Positions 45,905 to 54,097 of a DNA stretch of 64,000 nt are shown in pieces; within the stretch, counting starts at the first letter, position 1; each line of letters begins with the position of its first letter. The notes under the pieces are model-generated. The model did no database searches and was not told the DNA's origin. It saw nothing but the letters and a program-made list of their open reading frames with translations. Made by a program: the position numbers and the translations under genes. The stretch is from an uncultured Prevotella sp. (lineage in GTDB: Bacteria > Bacteroidota > Bacteroidia > Bacteroidales > Bacteroidaceae): the NCBI GenBank assembly GCA_900768785.1, contig CAAGEG010000159.1, forward strand, positions 1 to 64,000. The letters run 5' to 3'.

Positions 45905-46573
45905 CTATAAAAGTTTTTCAAGGGCAGATATAACTATCTCGCCACGTTTAAGTGTGATAATGCCCTCTTTGTGCATGGCATTAAGCTCTCGCGACACATT
46001 CAAACGGCTTTCGCCAATCTCCGATGCAAGGCGTTCCATAGTAATGGAAATGGCTTTTTCGCCTGCCGGTCTTCGGCATCTGGCGGTTATAAAGTGTGTT
46101 ATTTTTGACCTTATGTCTTGTGGTTTGACATTCCAAACCATTCGTGCCAACCTTTGAGAACGGGTACATATAATGTTCAGCATGTTGAGTCGGAATATCT
46201 CATACTTGTCTGCAAGACTTAAAATATCTCGTTTGGTTATGTAAATAAAGTTACATTGTTCGGCTGCTTTATATGTTCCGGTATAGCGTTGGGTGAGTCC
46301 GAAGATGCGTTCCGGCTCGATTATGTTTGGTGCGTACATTTTTTCTCTAATGCTATATGCCTTGTCGTCAGAGAAATAAACGGAAATCATGGTGCCTTCC
46401 AATTGGAAATAGAGTTTATCACACAGGTCTCCCTCGTTTATAACAACCTTGTTTCGGGAGTATGAAAGGGGTATAAACTTTATCTCGGAAATAGCTTCGC
46501 TAATGTCGTTGCGGCTCATTCCTTGAAACAAAGGCAGCTCAAGAAGGCGGTTATGCAAATCTTGAATTTTCAT
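45905..46573 (-). CDS. Crp/Fnr-family transcriptional regulator
   Basis: The 222-residue protein has an N-terminal cyclic-nucleotide-binding-like beta barrel (FIPLSYSRNKVVINEGDLCD, then KLYFQLEGTMISVYFSDDKA), a long dimer helix, and a C-terminal winged helix-turn-helix (MERLASEIGESRLNVSRELN near residue 180). The N-terminus lacks the Cys cluster that Fnr uses for iron-sulfur binding, so it is not a classical oxygen sensor; the signal is unknown. It is the last gene of a minus-strand operon, 12 bases after apbE, which suggests it may respond to redox or membrane state. Confidence 0.88.
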   Translation of the reverse strand: MKIQDLHNRLLELPLFQGMSRNDISEAISEIKFIPLSYSRNKVVINEGDLCDKLYFQLEGTMISVYFSDDKAYSIREKMYAPNIIEPERIFGLTQRYTGTYKAAEQCNFIYITKRDILSLADKYEIFRLNMLNIICTRSQRLARMVWNVKPQDIRSKITHFITARCRRPAGEKAISITMERLASEIGESRLNVSRELNAMHKEGIITLKRGEIVISALEKLL

Positions 46574-46585
46574 CAGCAGCGGCTT

Positions 46586-47680
46586 TTATTGTGAAATCTT
46601 GCTTTTCAACGACGGCGAATACCACACATCATTCTTGCCTTTATCATTTGAAAGGATGAAATATGCCAATATTTCCGGATGCTTGTTAAGTATTTCTTTC
46701 GCTTTATCCAAGCCCAAGACCATGAAAGCCGTTGCATAAGCATCTGCCGTTGCGCAGTTTTTGGCAAACACGGTTGCTGAAAGAATGTTGTGTTGCACGG
46801 GATAACCGGTTGCAGGGCTTATGGTATGGGCATATTTCTTGCCGTCTTTATAGTAGAAATTGCGATAGTTGCCACTCGTTGCCATAGCTATATCAGAAAC
46901 ATTGACAACGGTTTGCATCTCGTTATCTATGTTCAAAGAGTCGTCAACAGGGCGCGTAACGCCTATTCGCCATGCACTATTATGGCTGTTTACACCTTGA
47001 ACGACAATCTCTCCGCCTATCTCCACCATAAAATTTTCTATTCCTTTGCTTCTCAACAAGCGTGCTACCGCATCCGAACCATAGCCTTTGGCAATGGCAC
47101 TACAGTCTAACATTATTCTGTTGTCTGTTTTCACAATACGGTTTCCGCTAAGTTTAACTTTCTCGTAGCCTATTATCTGCTTCAAACTATCTATCACATG
47201 TTTGTCGGGCTGTTTGTCGTGCTTGAACCCAAAGCCCCACACGTTTACAAGAGGCGCAACCGTGATGTCGAAAGCGCCGTTTGTTTCTTTGGATATTGTT
47301 TGTGCAAGACCGAAAACCTCGTTGAATATCTCGTCTGTATTATATGCCTGATTGTTGTTGATGCGCGATATAACCGACGATTTATTGAACGTAGAAAGCG
47401 AATTGTCAACCTTTTGCAACTCGTTTTCTATTTCTTTCTGCAGGTCTTCGTCATATTGATAGGTTATATTGTATATCGTTCCGAACACAAATCCCGTATT
47501 GCTGATATACTGTTTGTTGTGTTCCTTGCAGATAATCAGTACGGAGCCGATGATAAGAAACAACAAAAAGATTATTTGTATTGTTCTTTTCATCATCTTT
47601 CTTTTGGCTGCGTCACCAATATTCTTTAATTCTTTGCCTGCCGAAACGGCGTTCGGCTCATTTGAAGATGCTTCTTTCAT
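46586..47680 (-). CDS. apbE: FAD:protein FMN transferase ApbE
   Basis: ApbE attaches FMN from FAD to a Thr in target proteins such as NqrB/NqrC and RnfD/RnfG. The 364-residue protein has an unusual polar N-terminus of about 28 residues followed by a membrane anchor (IQIIFLLFLIIGSVLIICKE). The ApbE domain follows: GAFDITVAPLVNVWGFGF near residue 134, LDCSAIAKGYGSDAVARLL near residue 190, VEIGGEIVVQG near residue 218, and YAHTISPATGYPVQH near residue 285. A second ATG pair at 47596 would start directly at the anchor. It is preceded by the DUF6048 gene and followed by the Crp gene. No Nqr or Rnf genes are in the window. Confidence 0.9.
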   Translation of the reverse strand: MKEASSNEPNAVSAGKELKNIGDAAKRKMMKRTIQIIFLLFLIIGSVLIICKEHNKQYISNTGFVFGTIYNITYQYDEDLQKEIENELQKVDNSLSTFNKSSVISRINNNQAYNTDEIFNEVFGLAQTISKETNGAFDITVAPLVNVWGFGFKHDKQPDKHVIDSLKQIIGYEKVKLSGNRIVKTDNRIMLDCSAIAKGYGSDAVARLLRSKGIENFMVEIGGEIVVQGVNSHNSAWRIGVTRPVDDSLNIDNEMQTVVNVSDIAMATSGNYRNFYYKDGKKYAHTISPATGYPVQHNILSATVFAKNCATADAYATAFMVLGLDKAKEILNKHPEILAYFILSNDKGKNDVWYSPSLKSKISQ

Positions 47681-47724
47681 TGTGTTTACTCCTTGTTTCG
47701 TTATATCTTCAACTGCTTACACCA

Positions 47725-48417
47725 TCAAATATCTATAGATATATTGAATGTTCCACCAATATTTGAGCCGCCTCCTTTGCCAAATCCCGGCACATACCAA
47801 GCCTCTCCAACCTTGCCGTCTTTGTTGGATAGACGACTTTTGTACCTTAGACTCCATCCCAAATGTAATGGTCCCCATATCTTGGCATCAACACCTACGA
47901 GGGCTTCAAACCAATGATACGAGCACTTGACATCGTTTGCCGAATATTCTGCTTCTGACCCCCACACCGGATCTGTCATCGCCGGATGAGACAAATCATA
48001 TTCAAACGAGGTGAAAGCATATCTTGCGCCGGCATATAAACGATAAATGTCGTGCTTGTTTTTCAAGATATTAAAGTCTATACCTACTTTTGCATACGGG
48101 GCACTCGTTTTATAGCAAATCTGAGTAACGTCATCATCATGGTCTGCCTTGCCAAGTCCCAACTCTACGGTAGGAAAATACCTGTCTTTAAGGTTTATTT
48201 TCAACCCGGCTTCATATTGTCCGTAATCGCTGATTATCATTTCTGCAGGTCCCACAAGGTCAACCGACACAGCCAAACCGTTGAAAAAGGGAACGTCTTT
48301 GTCCTCTTTTACATCCTTTTGTGCCATTGCCGCTTGTGGCAAATTAAGCAGTATCAGACTAATTATTATGCTTGAAATATATGTTGAAATGCTTTTTTGA
48401 TGTATCATAGTTGACAT
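47725..48417 (-). CDS. DUF6048-like outer-membrane beta-barrel candidate
   Basis: The 230-residue protein has a signal peptide with a long hydrophobic core (ISSIIISLILLNLPQAAMAQ). Alternating strands follow: GLAVSVDLVGPAEMIISDYG, AGLKINLKDRYFPTVELGLG, IYRLYAGARYAFTSFEYDL, LHLGWSLRYKSRLS. They end in GGTFNISIDI, a beta-signal-like C-terminus. This looks like an 8- to 10-strand outer-membrane barrel, of the Bacteroidetes family DUF6048. The start at 48417 overlaps the end of the DUF6452 gene by 59 bases, so the two are coupled. An ATG at 48408 is also possible. Confidence 0.75.
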   Translation of the reverse strand: MSTMIHQKSISTYISSIIISLILLNLPQAAMAQKDVKEDKDVPFFNGLAVSVDLVGPAEMIISDYGQYEAGLKINLKDRYFPTVELGLGKADHDDDVTQICYKTSAPYAKVGIDFNILKNKHDIYRLYAGARYAFTSFEYDLSHPAMTDPVWGSEAEYSANDVKCSYHWFEALVGVDAKIWGPLHLGWSLRYKSRLSNKDGKVGEAWYVPGFGKGGGSNIGGTFNISIDI

Positions 48418-48859
48418 CCGGATTATTTATAGAAATGGAATCTATGGCGTTAGTGGTACATGTAACATCGGTAATTGTATGGAAAAACGTTGGCGCACAA
48501 TCAACCGACTCAAAGTGAGGGGTGTTTTCCTTATACACTGTTACGGTATCGAGAGTGGAGAAACCCTCATCGGCACGTTGCAATTCAAAAAAGAAAACAT
48601 CCTTATCTCCCGCATAACTTATAGGCAAAGAGAATTGTGTGATGTTATAATCTCTGTTTATCAATACCGAATCGTTGCCGTCGGCACGAAGCGTAGATAT
48701 TGTTAACGTGTCTCTGAGCGTGTCTTGACTTCCCGTTGGGTTCAACAATCCATATTGAGTATATACAAGACTATTCAAAGGACAGTCTATTGAAGAACAA
48801 GAGATAGCTGCAACAAGTGCCGAAAACAATATGCACACAGTCACGACACGTTGTTTCAT
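48359..48859 (-). CDS. DUF6452-like lipoprotein
   Basis: From the ATG at 48859 the 166-residue protein has a lipoprotein signal (MKQRVVTVCILFSALVAAIS followed by Cys 21). From the upstream ATG at 48913 it would be 184 residues with a charged extension of 18 that no signal peptide needs. The mature part is beta-rich (DTLTISTLRADGNDSVLINR, VFFFELQRADEGFSTLDTVT). Pairing with a DUF6048 gene is a recurrent arrangement in Bacteroidetes. The two probably form a lipoprotein-barrel pair of unknown role. Confidence 0.7.
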   Translation of the reverse strand: MKQRVVTVCILFSALVAAISCSSIDCPLNSLVYTQYGLLNPTGSQDTLRDTLTISTLRADGNDSVLINRDYNITQFSLPISYAGDKDVFFFELQRADEGFSTLDTVTVYKENTPHFESVDCAPTFFHTITDVTCTTNAIDSISINNPDVNYDTSKKHFNIYFKHNN

Positions 48860-48941
48860 CCAGCCTGTGTTGCGGCTTTCCTCTTTCTTCTTATTTGCTT
48901 TGTCAACTCTCATATTAGTTTTCTCATCAATAGTTGCCGTT

Positions 48942-49898
48942 CTAACATCTTATTGTCTTCTCTATTTGGTAGTCGTTTCTTCCTGCCGAGTTGCGACTTA
49001 TCAGGTCTCCGAGAAAACCGGCAAGGAATAATTGAGTGCCAATCATCATCATGGTAAGTGATATGTAAAAGTATGGAGAGTCTGTAACAAGGCGCATAGG
49101 AATGCCGTTTGCCAAAGCACACAACTTGTCTATGCCGATTATGGCTGCCGATATAAAGCCTATGATAAAGACAATAGTGCCTAAGAAGCCGAAAACATGC
49201 ATGGGCTTGCGGCCGAAACTGCTGAGAAACCACAACGTGATAAGGTCAAGATAGCCGTTGAAAAACCTGTTTAAGCCAAATTTTGACTTACCATATTTTC
49301 TTGATTGATGATGAACAACTTTCTCACCTATCCTGTCAAAACCGGCATTCTTTGCCAAATAGGGAATATATCTGTGCATCTCGCCATACACTTCTATATT
49401 TTTCACGACATCTTTGCGATATGCTTTCAATCCGCAATTAAAATCATGAAGGTTCTTGATACCGCTTATCTTGCGAGCCGTAGCGTTAAAGAGCTTTGTC
49501 GGAATGGTCTTCGACAACGGGTCATAACGCTTCTGCTTATAACCGGAAACAAGATCATAATGCTCTTCTTTAATCATTCTGTATAGCTCGGGTATTTCAT
49601 CGGGAGAGTCTTGCAAGTCTGCATCCATCGTAATAACCACATCCCCTTCGGCTTCTTTGAAACCACAGAACAGCGCAGGGCTCTTTCCGTAATTCCTACG
49701 AAACTTTATTCCCTTAACACATGCATGTTCTGCACTCAGTTTCTCTATAACTTCCCACGACCTGTCTGTAGAACCGTCGTTTATAAATATTACTTCATAA
49801 GAAAAATTGTGTGCTTTCATCACTCGCTCTATCCATAGATACAACTCCGAAAGCGACTCCTCTTCATTAAACAAAGGTATCAAGACCGAAATATCCAT
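48942..49898 (-). CDS. Family 2 glycosyltransferase, dolichyl/polyprenyl-phosphate type
   Basis: The 318-residue protein has a GT2 domain in its first 230 residues: MDISVLIPLFNEEESLSELY, VIFINDGSTDRSWEVIEKL near residue 34, and VITMDADLQDSPDEIPELYR near residue 88 (DADLQD, the DxD motif). Two C-terminal membrane segments follow (VFGFLGTIVFIIGFISAAII and FYISLTMMMIGTQLFLAGFL). Such enzymes load a sugar onto polyprenyl phosphate; the sugar is unknown. It follows the DUF4199 gene by 41 bases, a pair common in Bacteroidetes. Confidence 0.9.
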   Translation of the reverse strand: MDISVLIPLFNEEESLSELYLWIERVMKAHNFSYEVIFINDGSTDRSWEVIEKLSAEHACVKGIKFRRNYGKSPALFCGFKEAEGDVVITMDADLQDSPDEIPELYRMIKEEHYDLVSGYKQKRYDPLSKTIPTKLFNATARKISGIKNLHDFNCGLKAYRKDVVKNIEVYGEMHRYIPYLAKNAGFDRIGEKVVHHQSRKYGKSKFGLNRFFNGYLDLITLWFLSSFGRKPMHVFGFLGTIVFIIGFISAAIIGIDKLCALANGIPMRLVTDSPYFYISLTMMMIGTQLFLAGFLGDLISRNSAGRNDYQIEKTIRC

Positions 49899-49939
49899 AT
49901 AACCAAAATATATTTAAAGTGTTGATTTAAAATAAAATA

Positions 49940-50482
49940 CTATTGTTTTTGGCGCCTCTTGCGAGTGGTTAACGCAATAGGAAAACTTATAATCGTTCCA
50001 ATAACAATATTTGTTGTGAAAAACTGAAAAGCGATATCTATAGGCCTAAGATTAGACAAGCCATCGATAGCCGTATTTATTTCATCGTGGCTTACGCCGT
50101 ATGCCGACATTAAAGCCTTAAATTCAGGGGTGCCGGTCATTTCAGAATAAACGCTGACAATATATCCGTTGTCTATAAACTGAAAATATACATATTGCGC
50201 TGCCGCAAACAACAACGACGAATAAGCAAATACCAAGAGACAATAGAAGTAAGAACGCCTTAGAGATATAGCTCCGTCAACCACTATATCCCTATACCGC
50301 CTTACACGTATAGCCACAATAAAAACAGACGTTAGCGCCGTAAGCATGGACACAAGCCCTAAAGCAGGATAGTTAAACTCTCCCACAAAACAAGCAAAAC
50401 TTAATATCCATAGACCAAACGTTATTAATCCGTCTATGCGAGCGTAGGCTTTCAACTGTTCAAGGTCTTCACGAGTAATCAT
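49940..50482 (-). CDS. DUF4199 integral membrane protein
   Basis: The 180-residue protein starts MITREDLEQLKAYARIDGLI. It has four membrane segments (about 22-40, 45-65, 80-105, and near 150-170) with a soluble loop between the last two, and ends in the basic tail TTRKRRQKQ. The pattern and the neighbouring glycosyltransferase fit DUF4199. The gene heads the six-gene minus-strand cluster down to the Crp gene. A TATTTTTGC box at 50543-50551 (minus strand) may be its -7 element; no good -33 was found. Confidence 0.8.
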   Translation of the reverse strand: MITREDLEQLKAYARIDGLITFGLWILSFACFVGEFNYPALGLVSMLTALTSVFIVAIRVRRYRDIVVDGAISLRRSYFYCLLVFAYSSLLFAAAQYVYFQFIDNGYIVSVYSEMTGTPEFKALMSAYGVSHDEINTAIDGLSNLRPIDIAFQFFTTNIVIGTIISFPIALTTRKRRQKQ

Positions 50483-51085
50483 AAATCTATATCTTTTATT
50501 GCCCGATAGCAACAACTATGGCATGGCATAATTCTTTTGATTGCAAAAATACAGAATTTCCACAAGATAAAGCCCCACCGAAACAATTTTTTGTTGTTAT
50601 TTTACATTACAAAACGCTTTAACCTGAATAAGTCATTAAACCGATAGGGGTTCAATCATGAGAGCGAAAGCATTGAAACCAGCATCTTCATAATAATGTA
50701 TATCATAATGATGATTATCTTTGTCTTAGTCTTTGTCTTAATATTACGCGCGCGGGCGTTGGAAATGAAGGTGATTGAAATCGGATTTGAATCGGATTTA
50801 AATCGGATTCATTCATGTTTGCGGAAATTTGTCACTCATTTCTCTGTAAACAAACCTATTTCCATGTGAATAAGAATAAGCCATAAAACTAATAAAATTT
50901 TACAAATGAATTCTCACTTGTGGGGAGTAAACATAAGAAGGTCACTTTAAATCGTCAAAAGGGATGTAGAATTAACATGTATTTGCCTTTGCTTTGGGCA
51001 TAATGAAATATTTGGATTGAATAATGTTTTCGGTTATTCCGACTTTTTTAGTAATTTTGCAGCCGCTTTAAACGTTTATTACCAA
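50483..51085. other. 0.6-kb gene-free stretch upstream of cca
   Basis: No gene is supported here. The stretch contains the -7 box at 50543-50551 (minus), a TGAATAAGTCATTAAAC motif copy (50625-50641), the C-type repeat (50721-50835), and an AAATCGTCAAAAGGG piece near 50950 that may be a worn array unit. A TAATTTTGC box (51052-51060) probably drives cca. The rest is AT-rich and unremarkable. Confidence 0.55.
50721..50835 (+). repeat. C-type intergenic repeat, copy 2, with a short internal repeat
   Basis: It aligns with 8005-8135: GTCTTAGTCTTTGTCTTAAT, then GCGGGCGTTGGAAATG, and GGAAATTTGTCAC. Inside, ATCGGATTT is repeated three times at 12-base steps (ATCGGATTTGA, ATCGGATTTAA, ATCGGATTC). Confidence 0.55.
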
Positions 51086-52516
51086 ATGAAATTATTTAAC
51101 AACACGGAACTTGCCCATATTCTTGACCAAGATATATTTCACATAATATCTTCCATAGCCGACAAACTGGGGGTTGAATGTTATGTGGTTGGCGGATATG
51201 TCCGTGATATTTTCCTTCAAAGAAAATCAAACGACATTGATGTTGTTGTGGTTGGTAGCGGAATACAGATTGCTACAGAGTTAAAGAATTCATTAGGCAA
51301 AAAAGCTCATGTGTCTATATTCAGAAATTTCGGTACGGCACAAGTAAAATATAAAGGTTTGGAAATAGAGTTTGTTGGTGCGAGAAAAGAGAGTTATACT
51401 CGTGGTTCCAGAAAGCCGATAGTTGAGAACGGCAGTTTGGAAGACGACCAAAACAGAAGAGACTTTACAATAAACGCATTAGCTATATGTCTGAATAAAG
51501 CTCGTTTTGGAGAACTTGTTGACCCTTTTGACGGCATTTATGATATGGAAGACGGCATTATACGTACGCCTCTTGACCCAGACATCACATTCTCTGACGA
51601 CCCTCTGCGCATGCTAAGATGTATTCGTTTTGCGACCCAACTGAATTTCTTTATTGAAGAAGAAACGTTTGATGCTCTTGAAAGGAATGCGGAACGAATA
51701 AAGATTATTAGTGGGGAACGGATAGAAGAAGAGCTTAACAAAATCATTATGACGCCCACTCCAAGTAAAGGTTTTGTCGATTTGCACAGATGTGGACTAT
51801 TGCAACTTATTCTTCCCGAATTGACAAACCTCGACATAGTGGAAACACGCAACGGCAGGGCGCATAAAAACAACTTCTATCACACATTGGAAGTGCTTGA
51901 TAACGTAAGCAAAAAGTCGGATAACTTATGGCTAAGATGGGCTGCACTATTACACGACATCGGTAAGCCCAAATCAAAACGTTGGGATAACAATAACGGT
52001 TGGACATTCCATAACCACAATTTTATTGGGGGAAAAATGGTTTCAGACATATTCAGACGCCTTAAACTCCCTATGGACGCCAAGATGAAATATGTCAGAA
52101 AACTTGTTGACTTGCACATGAGGCCCATAGTCATAGCCGACGAGATTGTTACCGATAGTGCCGTAAGACGATTGATAAACGACGCAGGAGATGATATTGA
52201 CGACTTGATGACTCTTTGCGAGGCAGACATTACAAGCAAGAACGAAGTAAGGAAAAAGCGTTTTATTGAGAATTTCCGCATCGTCAGGTCTAAGCTCCAC
52301 GACCTTAAAGAAAAGGATTACAAGAGGTTGTTACAGCCATGTATAGACGGAACGGAAATAATGAATATGTTCGGTCTTAAACCATCAAAAGAAGTAGGTA
52401 TTCTTAAAGCCACATTAAAGGATGCAGTCCTTGACAATCGTGTTCCCAACGAGCGAGAACCCTTGATGCGACTTTTAATGGAGAAGGCAGAAGAGATGGG
52501 ACTTAAACAAAACTAA
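51086..52516 (+). CDS. cca: CCA-adding enzyme / tRNA nucleotidyltransferase family with HD domain
   Basis: The 476-residue protein has the class II nucleotidyltransferase head: CYVVGGYVRDIFLQRKSNDI near residue 32, followed by DVVVVG with the DxD metal site. RRDFTINALAI near residue 127 is the second signature. It has an RNA-binding helical part with DPLRMLRCIRFATQLN near residue 172, and an HD domain (RWAALLHDIGKPKSKRW near residue 286). This fits CCA-adding enzymes that repair tRNA 3' ends, important here since tRNA-Gln does not encode CCA. Poly(A) polymerase activity is a less likely alternative. I start at the ATG at 51086 behind a TAATTTTGC box; the open frame from 51017 crosses it. Confidence 0.9.
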   Translation: MKLFNNTELAHILDQDIFHIISSIADKLGVECYVVGGYVRDIFLQRKSNDIDVVVVGSGIQIATELKNSLGKKAHVSIFRNFGTAQVKYKGLEIEFVGARKESYTRGSRKPIVENGSLEDDQNRRDFTINALAICLNKARFGELVDPFDGIYDMEDGIIRTPLDPDITFSDDPLRMLRCIRFATQLNFFIEEETFDALERNAERIKIISGERIEEELNKIIMTPTPSKGFVDLHRCGLLQLILPELTNLDIVETRNGRAHKNNFYHTLEVLDNVSKKSDNLWLRWAALLHDIGKPKSKRWDNNNGWTFHNHNFIGGKMVSDIFRRLKLPMDAKMKYVRKLVDLHMRPIVIADEIVTDSAVRRLINDAGDDIDDLMTLCEADITSKNEVRKKRFIENFRIVRSKLHDLKEKDYKRLLQPCIDGTEIMNMFGLKPSKEVGILKATLKDAVLDNRVPNEREPLMRLLMEKAEEMGLKQN

Positions 52517-52544
52517 CGAGAATATCACAAATCAACAATAATGA

Positions 52545-52592
52545 AAGCCGAGTGTCTAATATAATTCTTTTATTGACACGCGGCTTGTTTTG
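52545..52592 (+). terminator. Terminator of cca
   Basis: Arms AAGCCGAGTGTC (52545-52556) and GACACGCGGCTT (52575-52586) pair with one mismatch and are followed by GTTTTG. The rest of the 319-base gap to acrA holds only AT-rich sequence and the promoter box. Confidence 0.7.
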
Positions 52593-52745
52593 ACTTAACA
52601 CGTTATAATTCCAAAATATTGACTCTTTGAAGATTAATCGTTAATAATAATCAACAGGCATTCAAAATATCAGTATTTGCAAAAAAATAAGTTAAAAACA
52701 AAATAATAAATTCAATCTTATTATTAATGGAATAATAATTATTTG

Positions 52746-52754
52746 TACTTTTGC
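52746..52754 (+). promoter_or_regulatory. Putative -7 box of the RND efflux operon
   Basis: TACTTTTGC fits the -7 consensus, with no clear -33 element at the right distance, which may mean activator dependence. The leader is about 80 bases. Confidence 0.4.
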
Positions 52755-52835
52755 ATTCCGAAAACTCCGGCAAGGGATATTAGTTTTCATTATTAACGAC
52801 ATAAACTTGACAATATAATTAATTAAAAAATAGGT

Positions 52836-54035
52836 ATGAAAAAGAAAAAAATCTTATTGTTTACTTGTGTTGCAATGATACTTGTATCATGTGGTGGCAA
52901 ACAAGGCAAACCTAACTTCGGCGATAATGAGTATGCCGTAAGGACAATAACAACACAAGCATCGGATTTGGAAACAGCCTATCCGGCAACCGTTAGAGGT
53001 GTACAAGATGTTGAAATTCGTCCGAAAATTTCAGGATTTATTACCAAGCTGTGTGTTCAAGAAGGACAAAGTGTCAAGAAAGGACAACTACTTTTTGTTA
53101 TAGACAATGTTACTTATGCAGCAGCAGCAAGACAAGCCAAAGCTGCAGTAAACTCAGCAAAAGCTCAATTAAACACCTCAAAGCTTACATACGAGAACAA
53201 CAAAAAGTTGTTTAGCAACAACGTTATAGGAGCTTACGAGCTTGAACAAGCCAAGAACAATTATGAGTCTGCCCTTGCCGGTCTTGCACAAGCAGAAGCA
53301 AGCTATGTATCAGCAAAACAAAATCTTGACTTTTGCTATGTAACAAGCCCTGCGAATGGTGTCGTAGGAGATTTGCCTTACAAAGTAGGTGCTTTGGTTA
53401 GCGCATCAAGTCCTGAGCCTCTTACAACAGTATCAGACATATCCAACATGCAGGTATATTTCTCTATGACTGAAAAAGACCTTATAGGCATGACAAAGAC
53501 AGCCGGTGGACTTACAGCAGCTATAAAAGATTACCCACCTGTAAAGTTGAAACTTGCCGATGGTTCCATCTATGGTCACGAAGGACATGTTGCAACGGTT
53601 AGCGGAGTTATTGACAAAACAACAGGTTCTGTATCAATAAGAGCCGACTTCCCCAATCCCGAACATCTATTGAAGACCGGAGGTTCAGGTGCAATAATTG
53701 TACCACACAAAGACAATGCAGCAATTCTTATACCTCAGGATGCAACCGCCCAAGTACAAGACAAATACTTTGTTTATGTTTTAGGAGCCGGAAACAAAGT
53801 GAAATATACTGAAATAACTATTTCACCCAACAACGATGGTAAAAACTATATTGTTACGAGTGGTCTGAAAGTAGGCGACAAGATTGTTGTTTCAGGTATT
53901 ACGGCATTAACAGATGGTGCGGAAATAAAGCCTATCACAGAAGCACAATATCAAAAAAAGATACAAGAAGCACAACAACTTGGTGAAGCACAGAGTGATG
54001 CCAAGAAACTAAAAAAAGCCTTAAGCGGTAAATAA
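52836..54035 (+). CDS. RND efflux membrane-fusion protein (AcrA-like lipoprotein)
   Basis: The 399-residue protein is the periplasmic adaptor of a tripartite RND pump. It has a lipoprotein signal with Cys 20 (LLFTCVAMILVSCGGKQGK) and a first lipoyl half (VEIRPKISGFITKLCVQEGQ near residue 64). A coiled-coil hairpin follows (AKAAVNSAKAQLNTSKLTYE near 100-160), then the second lipoyl half and a beta barrel ending in ITALTDGAEIKPITEAQYQK. It is the first gene of the operon, 62 bases before the pump gene. Confidence 0.92.
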   Translation: MKKKKILLFTCVAMILVSCGGKQGKPNFGDNEYAVRTITTQASDLETAYPATVRGVQDVEIRPKISGFITKLCVQEGQSVKKGQLLFVIDNVTYAAAARQAKAAVNSAKAQLNTSKLTYENNKKLFSNNVIGAYELEQAKNNYESALAGLAQAEASYVSAKQNLDFCYVTSPANGVVGDLPYKVGALVSASSPEPLTTVSDISNMQVYFSMTEKDLIGMTKTAGGLTAAIKDYPPVKLKLADGSIYGHEGHVATVSGVIDKTTGSVSIRADFPNPEHLLKTGGSGAIIVPHKDNAAILIPQDATAQVQDKYFVYVLGAGNKVKYTEITISPNNDGKNYIVTSGLKVGDKIVVSGITALTDGAEIKPITEAQYQKKIQEAQQLGEAQSDAKKLKKALSGK

Positions 54036-54097
54036 GATTTATTTGTCTGCTATGTTTCAACAACTATAGCAGAAACAAAAACAAAAAAGGATAAACA

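Noticed and set aside
45905..46573. Oxygen-sensing Fnr
   Set aside because: The N-terminal Cys cluster needed for an iron-sulfur centre is missing, so only Crp/Fnr family is claimed.
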